64,000 bases of DNA from CALAED01 sp036378315 (lineage in GTDB: Bacteria > Actinomycetota > Actinomycetes > Streptosporangiales > Streptosporangiaceae). The DNA lies in NCBI GenBank assembly GCA_036378315.1, contig DASUWU010000066.1:11355-75354 (forward strand), given 5' to 3'. The notes under the pieces are model-generated. The model searched no databases. It was not told the origin of the DNA and saw only the letters and a list, made by a program, of their open reading frames with translations. This document shows, piece by piece, positions 41,945 through 50,057 of the stretch. Made by a program: the position numbers and the translations under genes. Every line of letters starts with the position of its first letter. Position 1 is the stretch's first letter.

Positions 41945-42580
41945 GTGGGTAGCCCGCGAAAGCACCGCCTGAAGTCCGTTATCCGACTACGTACAACCCT
42001 CGCCGCCGGCACAGTGATCACCGCGGCCGCGGCGGCCGGTGTAGTGCTCACCACCACCGGCGTGTTCTCCTCCACCGGCAGCGATACCCGATCCGTACGG
42101 GACGGGGCCGAGTTCGCCTACCAGGCCCCCGGGCCGATGACCACGCGGACCGTCGACAGCCCGTCGCCGAGCCCGACGCCGACCGCGACACCGTCGAAGA
42201 CGACGGCGCACACCGCGAAACCCAGGACGCACAAGCCCGCACGGCATCGGCCACGGCACTCATCGACGCACTCCTCCGCGTCCGTGGTCGTGGGCAGCGG
42301 ATCGTGCGAGGCGTCCTTCTACGGCGAAGGCCAGATGACCGCCAGCGGTGAGGCCTTCGATCCTGGTGCGATGACGGCGGCGCACAAGTCGCTGCCGTTC
42401 GGCACGAGGCTCAGGGTCACCAACAAGAACAACGGAGAATCGGCGATCGTCCGGATCAACGACCGCGGCCCGTACGTCAGCGGCCGCTGCCTCGACCTGT
42501 CCACCGCCGCGATGCGGGCGGTCGGCGGGATCGGCTCCGGCGTGATCCCGGTCAGGTACCAGATCCTCGCCAGGTCCTGA
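41945..42580 (+). CDS. secreted RlpA-like double-psi beta-barrel protein
   Basis: A 211-residue exported protein. An N-terminal basic stretch and hydrophobic helix (about 15-45) act as a signal or anchor, and a Ser/Thr/Pro/Lys-rich linker (about 60-115) spans the wall. The C-terminal domain (about 120-210) is the RlpA fold with ASFYGEGQMTASGE, AAHKSLPFGTRLRV, INDRGPYV and RCLDLS, the putative lytic transglycosylase active region. GTG 41945 has AAGGA eight bases upstream. A long structured leader precedes it. Confidence 0.92.
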   Translation: MGSPRKHRLKSVIRLRTTLAAGTVITAAAAAGVVLTTTGVFSSTGSDTRSVRDGAEFAYQAPGPMTTRTVDSPSPSPTPTATPSKTTAHTAKPRTHKPARHRPRHSSTHSSASVVVGSGSCEASFYGEGQMTASGEAFDPGAMTAAHKSLPFGTRLRVTNKNNGESAIVRINDRGPYVSGRCLDLSTAAMRAVGGIGSGVIPVRYQILARS

Positions 42581-42628
42581 TCGGCGGAAACGACACCGCC
42601 ACACCCGGCACCGGTCCTGGGCCCCTCC

Positions 42629-43390
42629 CTAGACCGCGGCGCCGCGCGCCGGCGCCGGATCGGACAGCCCGCGCGGCCGGACACCCAAACGATCACGGAA
42701 CCAGTCGGTGATCGCCGCGTCCACGCTGATCGCCTCGGCGATCTGCGGCCGCGCCTCCGTGCCGGGATGGGCGGCGAGCGCGTGCCCCATCCGGAACACG
42801 GCCAGCTCGACGTCCGATGTCCCCGCCGTCCGCAGCCGGTCGCGCAACGCGACCAGCTCGGACGGCGGGACGGTGTCGTCGTTGCCTCCGCCGGCCAGCA
42901 GCAGCGCCGCGTTCGCGGCGGCGACGCCGGCGGACACGGCGTCGTCGGCCGACAACGTCACTTCGCCGGCGGCCAGCGGCGCGATGAGCGCCGCGGCGGT
43001 CACCGCGACCTCGCGCCTGGCGAGGACGCGGAGGGCGACGGTGGCGCCCAGCGAGAACCCGGCCAGGCCGAGCGGTCCGGCGCCCGGCAGCTCGAGGTCC
43101 GCGCGCAGCTCGGCGACGAGGGCGGGCGCCCGGCCGGCCACGTACTCGACGATCGACACGTCGTCGGCCCCCTCGGGCAGACCGGCGTAGACCCGCCACC
43201 CCGGTATGCCGGTCATCGGCACGGCGGCGGCCATGGCGACCTCCGTGCGTGGTGGGCGACGCCCGGGCCAGGCCACGATCAGCGGGGTCACGCCGTCGGC
43301 GTCCGCGTCGGCCGCGGTCGGCGGCAGCGCCACGTACGGCATCCCGGCCGCCGTTCCGGTGCGCGGCCGGGCCAGCTCATCGCCACTCAT
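42629..43390 (-). CDS. alpha/beta hydrolase (dienelactone hydrolase-like)
   Basis: A 253-residue hydrolase. The nucleophile elbow is LAGFSLGATVAL (GxSxG), the acid is probably in GGNDDTVPPSE, and the His is in FRMGHALAAHPG. The first strand LIVAWPG fits the fold. The substrate is unknown. GAGG lies eight bases before the ATG. The next gene on this strand, an NAD(P)-binding dehydrogenase, begins far upstream, so this is probably a single-gene unit. Confidence 0.85.
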   Translation of the reverse strand: MSGDELARPRTGTAAGMPYVALPPTAADADADGVTPLIVAWPGRRPPRTEVAMAAAVPMTGIPGWRVYAGLPEGADDVSIVEYVAGRAPALVAELRADLELPGAGPLGLAGFSLGATVALRVLARREVAVTAAALIAPLAAGEVTLSADDAVSAGVAAANAALLLAGGGNDDTVPPSELVALRDRLRTAGTSDVELAVFRMGHALAAHPGTEARPQIAEAISVDAAITDWFRDRLGVRPRGLSDPAPARGAAV

Positions 43391-43546
43391 CGGTGTCCTC
43401 TTGCCGTCCTTTCCTGGGCAGGTCTGGTCGGGGGCGAGGTCCCGCAGAAGGCCATGCTCGCACCGGTCCCCGCCCTTTACCGGTCAATTGCGGAGACTCT
43501 ACGACCTTTGTGCGACCTTAACGTGACTTAGCGTGATACGGCCGGG

Positions 43547-44413
43547 TCATGACGCCGTGCGGGCGGCGTGGTAGACAGCGGCCATGTCGTCGTCGCCGTG
43601 ACCGAGCTGGACGGTCCTGCGCATCTGGTCGCGGACGGCCTCGGCGAGGAGCGGGGTCAGACCGGCGGCGCGCGCCGCGCGGACCACGAGTTCCATGTCC
43701 TTGACCGCGGTCTCGGTCTTGAAGCTGGCCGGGAACTCGCCGCTCAGGATGGCCCCGCCCTTGGCGTGTGCGTACTGCACGTCAAGCGGCCCGCCGGCGA
43801 TCGCCTCGAGGAACAGCTTGGGGTCGAGGCCGAGCCCGTCGGCCAGCGCCATGGTCTCGCCGACCGCGGCGGTGAGCGCGAGCACCCAGCTGTTGACGAC
43901 CAGCTTGAGGCGCGACGCCTCGGTGCCTTCGCCGACCCAGACGGTGCGGGTGCCGATCGCGTCGAAGACGGGCTGCACCCGCTCGCGGTGTGCGGTCGGG
44001 CCCGAGACCATGACCAGCAGCTTGCCCTCCTCGGCCGGCTGCTTCGTGCCGAGCACCGGAGCGTCGAAGTACGGGACGTCGCGGTCGGCGGCGAGGTGGG
44101 CGAGCCGGTCGGCCGGCTCGGCGCCCACCGTGGAGGTCTGCGCCCACACCGTGTCCTCGTCGATGGCCGCGAGCGCGCCGCTCATCACCTGCTCGACGGT
44201 TTCGCCGTCGCGCAGCATGGTCAGCACCACGCGCGCGCCGGCCACCGCCTCGGCCGGCTCGTCGCAGACGCGCGCGCCGTCGGCGGCCAGCGGCTCGGCC
44301 TTGGCCCTGGTCCGGTTCCACGCTCGTACGCCGATGCCCTCGCGCAGCAGGCTGCGTGCCATCCCGGCCCCCATGATCCCGGTGCCGAGCACGGCGACGG
44401 TGAGATCGCTCAT
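43547..44413 (-). CDS. beta-hydroxyacid dehydrogenase family (3-hydroxyisobutyrate/6-phosphogluconate type)
   Basis: A 288-residue oxidoreductase. The dinucleotide motif is VLGTGIMGAGMARSL, the substrate-binding TSTVG region is AQTSTVGAEPAD, and the catalytic Lys lies in ASRLKLVVNSWV; a helical C-terminal domain completes the family fold. Members reduce or oxidise small hydroxyacids or imines. It follows an IclR regulator by about 50 bases on the same strand, so the two form an operon and the regulator likely senses the substrate. Confidence 0.92.
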   Translation of the reverse strand: MSDLTVAVLGTGIMGAGMARSLLREGIGVRAWNRTRAKAEPLAADGARVCDEPAEAVAGARVVLTMLRDGETVEQVMSGALAAIDEDTVWAQTSTVGAEPADRLAHLAADRDVPYFDAPVLGTKQPAEEGKLLVMVSGPTAHRERVQPVFDAIGTRTVWVGEGTEASRLKLVVNSWVLALTAAVGETMALADGLGLDPKLFLEAIAGGPLDVQYAHAKGGAILSGEFPASFKTETAVKDMELVVRAARAAGLTPLLAEAVRDQMRRTVQLGHGDDDMAAVYHAARTAS

Positions 44414-44462
44414 GCCGCCCTCCTACCCACAAATTGCCAGAATCTTTCCCTGTCCTGCCCCG

Positions 44463-45206
44463 TCATGGCGCGGCGAGGTCGCGGGCCAGCCGGTCGGCCG
44501 TACGGCGCAGCAGCGGCACGGTGTCGTTCACGACCATCCGGGTGAGCCTGGCCGACGGACCGGACACCGAGATCGCGCTGAGCGTCGGCGCGCCGATGAT
44601 CGGCACGGCCACGCAGCGTACCCCGAGCTCCTGCTCCTCGTCGTCCAGCGCGTAGCCGCGCCTGCGGATCAGCTCCAGGTCGCGCATGAGCGTCTCGAAG
44701 TCGATGATCGTGTGCGGCGTCTGCGCCGGCAGGCCCGTACGAGCCACGAGCGCGCGGGCCGCATCGACAGGCAACTGCGCGAGCAGCGCCTTGCCGACCC
44801 CGGTGCAGTGCGCCTGGACCCGCCGGCCGACCTCGGTGAACATGCGCATCGTGTGCCTTGACGGGACCTGCGCGACGTACACGATGGCATCGCCTTCGAA
44901 CAGGGCCATGTTGGCGGTCTCGCCCACCTCGTCCACCAGCCGCGCCAGCGCGGGCCGCGCCCAGGCGCCGAGCAGCCTGCTCGAGCTCTCGCCGAGCCTG
45001 ATGAGCCTGGGCCCCAGGGCGTACCGCTTCGACGGGGCCTGCCGCGCGTAGCCGCGGTTGACCAGGGTGCGCATCAGCCGGTAGGCCGTCGGCATCGGCA
45101 GCCCGGACGCCTCGGTCAGCTCGGAGAGCGCCATCTCGCCGCCGGCGTCGGCCAGATGCTCGAGCAGCTCGAACGCGCGCTCGAGGGAGCGGACGGCGTC
45201 GGCCAC
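44463..45206 (-). CDS. IclR-family regulator
   Basis: A 247-residue regulator with an N-terminal winged helix (AVRSLERAFELLEHLA, LSELTEASGLPMPTAYRLMRTL) and the C-terminal IclR effector domain (about 80-245). GTG 45206 was chosen because GGAG lies eight bases before it; GTG 45215 is also possible but abuts that site. It is upstream of and co-directional with the hydroxyacid dehydrogenase, the usual arrangement for a local regulator. Confidence 0.92.
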   Translation of the reverse strand: MADAVRSLERAFELLEHLADAGGEMALSELTEASGLPMPTAYRLMRTLVNRGYARQAPSKRYALGPRLIRLGESSSRLLGAWARPALARLVDEVGETANMALFEGDAIVYVAQVPSRHTMRMFTEVGRRVQAHCTGVGKALLAQLPVDAARALVARTGLPAQTPHTIIDFETLMRDLELIRRRGYALDDEEQELGVRCVAVPIIGAPTLSAISVSGPSARLTRMVVNDTVPLLRRTADRLARDLAAP

Positions 45207-45388
45207 GGTCGCCACTCCTCTCTGCGCCGATGGCTGCTGACGAAAAGTCTACGGAGTCTCGGTTTCAGTATGCGAAAACGGGCCGGATCGCGCGGTTATC
45301 TCCAACGATCGGGCGGTAATACTCCCTACGCCGGGTCCGCACAGGCCACCCCCGCCCGGCCCGACCAGAGGTCTACGGGGGGTTGGCC

Positions 45389-46684
45389 GTGCGCATGTGG
45401 GAGATCGTTGCCGCCGTCATGTTCGGTTGCGGCGTCCTCCCGGCCGCCCCGGTGCGGCCGGCCGCGGCGGCCGCGGACGTACGGCTGGTCACGTCGATCG
45501 CGATCACCGCGCGGCGGCTGCCGGGCGGCGATGAGCTGGTCGGCTACGCCGTGACTGTACGCGCGGTCGGCGGCGTCGCGCACGGTACGTCCGTCGAGGC
45601 CTCGATCGGGCCGCCGGCCGTCTGGATCGCCGCATCAGGGGGCTGCCGCGTGGACGGGCGCGGCGCGCGCGTGCGGTGCGCGCCCGGCGACGTCCCCGAC
45701 CGGACGCGGCTCTGGTTCACCGCCCGGATACCGGCGCCCGCCGCCACGGACGCCGCACCGCCGGCGCCCGCGGCGATCGTCGTCGTGACCGGCGGGTCCA
45801 ACGTGCCGGTGGGGTCGGTCACCACCCCGCCGGGAACGCCACCGGGGGGCGGCGTGCCGCCCCGGCTCCCCACGCCCTCACCGGTCCGCACGCCGTCGCC
45901 GGACGCGCCATCGTGGAGTACGGCGTCGCCGCCGGCGGCGTGGCCGTCCGGGGCACCGGTCCCGCCGGCGCCCGAGGGCCCTTCCCCCGATGCCGTTCCG
46001 CCGGCCGGCTGGCCGCCGCGCTCGGCGCCGCGGTCCGAGCCGTTTCCGCCGGCCTCCATACCGGCGTCGCGGCCAGGTCATCGCGCCGGTACCGGCCGGC
46101 AGGGCGGGCAGACCGCGCCGTGGTCTCCGGCGGCCCCGGCGCCGGAGCCGCCCAGCGACCCGGTGGCCTCGGGCGGGCCGCCCGCGGACCCTGGTCCGGG
46201 CCCGGCACTGTCCCAGCCACCGCCCGCGGCGCCGCCCTGGGCGCAGCCGCCCGCGCCCGACCTGCCGCCGGCGGCTCCCGATCCTCGGCCGCCGGACGTG
46301 CGGCCACCCGACGTGGGGCCTCGGGACCTGTCGCTCCAGCTGCCCAGCGTGGGGCCTCCGCCATCGCGGCAGGGACCGGTCCCGCAGGTGAGCGCGGACC
46401 CGAACACGGTGGACCCGCCGCAGATGTCGATCGTCCAGGCGGACCCGGTGGCCGGTTCACGCCGGGCCTGGGTCACCGTGCTCGGCGTGACGATCGTCTT
46501 CGAGGCGGCCATCCTGTGGCTCGCGGCCTGCTTCAGCCTGTGGCGGCGCCGCATGGCGCCGGCCGAGGTCGAGGTCGTCTCCGGGGTGTCGCCGGGACGG
46601 CTGCGCTCCGCACGCCGGGCGCTGGCGGCCCGCGCCGCCCGCCTGACGCGAGCGCTCGCCGCGCGGCGCCGCCAGAGCTTCTGA
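45389..46684 (+). CDS. proline-rich secreted/membrane-anchored protein
   Basis: A 431-residue surface protein. A signal peptide (about 1-30) leads to one beta domain (about 30-140; DUF11-like strands with two Cys), then about 200 residues of Pro/Ala/Gly-rich low complexity. A C-terminal hydrophobic helix (VTVLGVTIVFEAAILWLA) and an Arg-rich cytoplasmic tail end the chain. This is the architecture of a wall-spanning anchored protein. Start uncertain: GTG 45389 has GGGGGG six bases upstream. Function unknown. Confidence 0.7.
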   Translation: MRMWEIVAAVMFGCGVLPAAPVRPAAAAADVRLVTSIAITARRLPGGDELVGYAVTVRAVGGVAHGTSVEASIGPPAVWIAASGGCRVDGRGARVRCAPGDVPDRTRLWFTARIPAPAATDAAPPAPAAIVVVTGGSNVPVGSVTTPPGTPPGGGVPPRLPTPSPVRTPSPDAPSWSTASPPAAWPSGAPVPPAPEGPSPDAVPPAGWPPRSAPRSEPFPPASIPASRPGHRAGTGRQGGQTAPWSPAAPAPEPPSDPVASGGPPADPGPGPALSQPPPAAPPWAQPPAPDLPPAAPDPRPPDVRPPDVGPRDLSLQLPSVGPPPSRQGPVPQVSADPNTVDPPQMSIVQADPVAGSRRAWVTVLGVTIVFEAAILWLAACFSLWRRRMAPAEVEVVSGVSPGRLRSARRALAARAARLTRALAARRRQSF

Positions 46685-46709
46685 AACCGCCTCGCCGAAC
46701 CCGGCGGGA

Positions 46710-48311
46710 CTACTCGATGGCCCGGTGCTCGCCGTGGCCGTTGCCCTCCGGCGGCTCGCCGAGGTCGGCGACGAACCGGCGGTTGAGCGCCACCCGCAAC
46801 CGGCCCATCGCGGTCCTGCTCTCCGGCGCCGCGACGCCTTCGGTCTCCGGCCTGGCCAGCGCGACCGCCGCCGGCAGCCGGTCGTCGGTGATCGGCGCGG
46901 CGAGCTCCCTGCTGACCGGACGCTCGAGCTCGATGTACTCGCCGTTCGGCAGCCGCCGGATGATCCCGGTCTCCAGACCGTGGTGGACGAGGCCGTGGTC
47001 CTTGCGCTGCAGCCCGAGGCAGATGCGGTACGCGACGATATAGGCGATCACCGGGCCGAGGATGATCGTGACGCGGAAGAACCACGTCGTCCAGTACAGC
47101 GGGATGTCGAGCGTCTTGGCGATGAGGTCGTTGCCGCCGGCCGCCCACAGCAGGCCGTAGAACGTCACGCCCGCGGAGCCGATGGCGGTGCGCGGCGGCA
47201 CGTCGCGCGGCCGGTCGAGCAGGTGGTGCACGGCCCGGTCGCCGGTGACCCAGCGTTCGATGAACGGATAGACCCCAAGCCCGGTGAACAGCACCCCCGG
47301 TACGACGAGCGCCGGGATGAGCACGCTCATCGGCAGCGAATGGCCAAACGCGTCGATCTCCCACGCCGGCATGATGCGCAGCGCGCCTTCGAGGAAGCCC
47401 ATGTACCAGTCGGGCTGCGAGCCCGCGCTGATCTCCTCGGGGCTGTAGGGGCCGAACAGCCAGATCGGGTTGATCTGGAAGAACGTCGCCAGCAGCGCGG
47501 TCACCCCGAAGACCCACACGAAGAACGCCGTCGTCTTGGCGATGAAGACGGGGAAGAACGGGTAGCCGCGCACGGTGTTGACGCCGCTGCCCTTACCGGG
47601 GAACTGGGTATGCGTCTGCCGCCAGGTGAGCACGACCGCGTGCAGCGGGATCAGCGCCAGCAGGATGCCGGGAATCAGCAGCACGTGGATGGTGAACAGC
47701 CGCGGTATGAGGTCCTCGCCGGGGAAGCCGGCGCCGAAGAAGAAGAACGTCACGTAGCTGCCCACCAGCGGCAGCGACAGCATGACGCCTTCGAGGATGC
47801 GCAGCCCGGTGCCGGACAGCAGGTCGTCAGGCAGCGAGTACCCGAAAAGCCCGTTCAGCAGCGCGAGGGTGAAGAGCACGACGCCGATCACCCAGTTGAG
47901 CTCGCGCGGCTTGCGGAACGCTCCCGTGAAGAAGTTGCGCAGCAGGTGGATGACGATCGCGCCGAGGAAGAGGATCGTCGCCCAGTGGTGCAGCTGGCGC
48001 ATGAGCAGGCCGCCGCGCACGTCGAAGCTCAGGTTCAGCGTCGACGCGTACGCCTCGCTCATCCGCACCCCGCGCAGCGGGACGTACGAGCCGTGATAGG
48101 TGATCTCGGTCATGCTCGGCTTGAAGAAGAGCGTCAGGAAGACGCCGGTCGCGACGATGATCAAGAACGAGTACATCGCGATCTCGCCGAGCAGGAACGA
48201 CCAGTGATCGGGGAACGCCTTCTTGAGGGCCTTGCTCAGGAACCGGGCAGGGCCGAATCGTTCGTCGACCACCGTGCCGACCCCGGAAAGCGCCTTAGGA
48301 GGATTGCTCAT
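46710..48311 (-). CDS. qcrB: cytochrome bc1 complex cytochrome b subunit (second copy)
   Basis: A 533-residue cytochrome b closely similar to the one at 676-2349 over the helices (for example HWSFLLGE, TGAFRKPRE, GYSLPDDLLSG, FPGEDLIPRLFT). Both heme His pairs are present. Start and tail differ: the N-terminal extension is shorter and the C-terminal tail carries NGEYIELERPVS. No qcrA, qcrC or oxidase gene is adjacent; it stands between a surface protein (convergent) and a glutamate-cysteine ligase. Two copies may serve different growth conditions. Confidence 0.94.
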   Translation of the reverse strand: MSNPPKALSGVGTVVDERFGPARFLSKALKKAFPDHWSFLLGEIAMYSFLIIVATGVFLTLFFKPSMTEITYHGSYVPLRGVRMSEAYASTLNLSFDVRGGLLMRQLHHWATILFLGAIVIHLLRNFFTGAFRKPRELNWVIGVVLFTLALLNGLFGYSLPDDLLSGTGLRILEGVMLSLPLVGSYVTFFFFGAGFPGEDLIPRLFTIHVLLIPGILLALIPLHAVVLTWRQTHTQFPGKGSGVNTVRGYPFFPVFIAKTTAFFVWVFGVTALLATFFQINPIWLFGPYSPEEISAGSQPDWYMGFLEGALRIMPAWEIDAFGHSLPMSVLIPALVVPGVLFTGLGVYPFIERWVTGDRAVHHLLDRPRDVPPRTAIGSAGVTFYGLLWAAGGNDLIAKTLDIPLYWTTWFFRVTIILGPVIAYIVAYRICLGLQRKDHGLVHHGLETGIIRRLPNGEYIELERPVSRELAAPITDDRLPAAVALARPETEGVAAPESRTAMGRLRVALNRRFVADLGEPPEGNGHGEHRAIE

Positions 48312-48472
48312 CGCCTACCTCGTCGCGAGTCAGGTACCACTACTCTCCCACCTCGCCTTCGAGACCTTCAAAGGGGGTGGGGGTGACGCCATCTCGCGTC
48401 CGCGGGTGACCGTACCAGCAGGGCTCCGGCGACCCGAGGGCGGCCCGGGGCGAGGCCGGGACGGGCGGCGCG

Positions 48473-49954
48473 TCAGGCCCCGACGGGCCAGGTGTGCACC
48501 GGCTCGTTGGTGTGCATGTGCTCGATGTAGCGCTGGGTCATGCGGCGCAACGCCTCGTGGCGGCCGGCGCCCGCCGACTTCTCGACCGCGTGCACCGTCG
48601 AGCACTGCCACGCCGCGCCGGTGCGGCCGGTCAGGCAGCGCTGCTCGATGATGCCGAGCAGCCGGTCGCTCCTGGCGCGGTCGACCCCCCACCGGTCGAG
48701 CCCTTCGTAGGCGAGGGGCAGCAGCCGGCGCAGTACGAGCTCGGTGGCCGGCACGTCGCCGAGGCCCGGCCAGTACAGGGTGGCGTCGATGCCGTGCCGC
48801 GCCGCGCTGTGCAGGTTGTCCTCGGCGGCGGCGAACGACATCCGCGTCCACACAGGCCGGTTGGCCTCGGCGAGGGCGCGGGTCAACCCGTAGTAGAAGG
48901 CGCCGTTGGCGATCACGTCGGCGACGCTCGGACCGGCGGGCAGCACGCGGTTCTCGACGCGCAGGTGCGGCGCGCCGTCGACGACGGCGTACACCGGCCG
49001 GTTCCAGCGGTAGACCGTGCCGTTGTGCAGGGTCAGCTCGTTGAGCTGCGGGACCTTGCCGTCGGCGAGGACGGCCATGGGATCCTCGTCCTCGCAGACC
49101 GGCAGCAGCGCGGGGAAATAGCGGACGTTCTCCTCGAACAGGTCGAACACCGAGGTGATCCACCGTTCGCCGAACCACACCCGCGGCCGGACCCCCTGCG
49201 CCTTCAGCTCTGCGGGGCGGGTGTCGGTGGCCTGCTCGAACAGGGGGATGCGGGTCTCGTGCCACAGCTCCCGGCCGAAGAGGTACGGGGAGTTCGCGGC
49301 GAGCGCGACCTGCACGCCGGCGATCGCCTGCGCGGCGTTCCAGTACCTGCCGAAGTCCTCCGGGCTGACCTGCAGGTGGAACTGCGCGCTCGTGCACGCC
49401 GACTCCGGCATGATCGTGTCGGCGTACGTGGACAGCCGCTCCACGCCCTCGATGTCGATGTACATGTCCTCGCCCCGGGCGGCGAAGATCTGCTCGTTGA
49501 GCAGGCGGTACCGGGGGTTGCTCGACAGCGAGTCGGCGCTGATGTCGCTTTCCCGCAGCGTGGGCAGGATGCCGATCATGACCAACCGCGCGCCGACCTC
49601 CCGGCCGCGCTCCAGCGCGTGGTTGAGGTCCTCGCGCACCTCGCGTTCCAGCTCCCCGGTGCCGCCGCCGCCCAGCTCGCGCGGCGGGACGTTGATCTCC
49701 AGGTTGAACTGGCCCAGCTCGGTGGCCCACGCCGGGTCGGCGAGCGCGTCGAGCAGGGCGTCGTTGCGCATGGCCGGGTCGCCCAGGTCGTCGACCAGGT
49801 TGAGCTCGATCTCCAGCCCGATGTGCGGGCGCTCGAAGTCGAACTGCGACTCCCTGAGCATGTGCGCGAGCGCGTCCAGACACCGCAGGACCTTCTCGCG
49901 GTACCGCCGCCGATCATCCCGGCTGACGGAGATGGGGGCGACGTCTCTGCCCAT
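48473..49954 (-). CDS. glutamate-cysteine ligase family protein
   Basis: A 493-residue carboxylate-amine ligase of the GCS2 family. Conserved parts are GLEIELNLVDD, FNLEINVPP, SAQFHLQVS and a long alpha/beta core that would bind ATP and glutamate. Actinobacterial homologues resemble the gamma-glutamylcysteine synthetase-like enzymes of ergothioneine or peptide thiol pathways, but no other pathway gene is nearby. GAGGGA lies about eight bases before the ATG. Confidence 0.88.
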   Translation of the reverse strand: MGRDVAPISVSRDDRRRYREKVLRCLDALAHMLRESQFDFERPHIGLEIELNLVDDLGDPAMRNDALLDALADPAWATELGQFNLEINVPPRELGGGGTGELEREVREDLNHALERGREVGARLVMIGILPTLRESDISADSLSSNPRYRLLNEQIFAARGEDMYIDIEGVERLSTYADTIMPESACTSAQFHLQVSPEDFGRYWNAAQAIAGVQVALAANSPYLFGRELWHETRIPLFEQATDTRPAELKAQGVRPRVWFGERWITSVFDLFEENVRYFPALLPVCEDEDPMAVLADGKVPQLNELTLHNGTVYRWNRPVYAVVDGAPHLRVENRVLPAGPSVADVIANGAFYYGLTRALAEANRPVWTRMSFAAAEDNLHSAARHGIDATLYWPGLGDVPATELVLRRLLPLAYEGLDRWGVDRARSDRLLGIIEQRCLTGRTGAAWQCSTVHAVEKSAGAGRHEALRRMTQRYIEHMHTNEPVHTWPVGA

Positions 49955-50057
49955 TTCGGCCGTCCCTCAGCATCGTCCAGCGGAGAGCTATATTCGAAAT
50001 CTTCCCTTTTGTGAGTACCCGAACCTGGCGACAACTACCGCAGGCGTCCCCGCGCCC

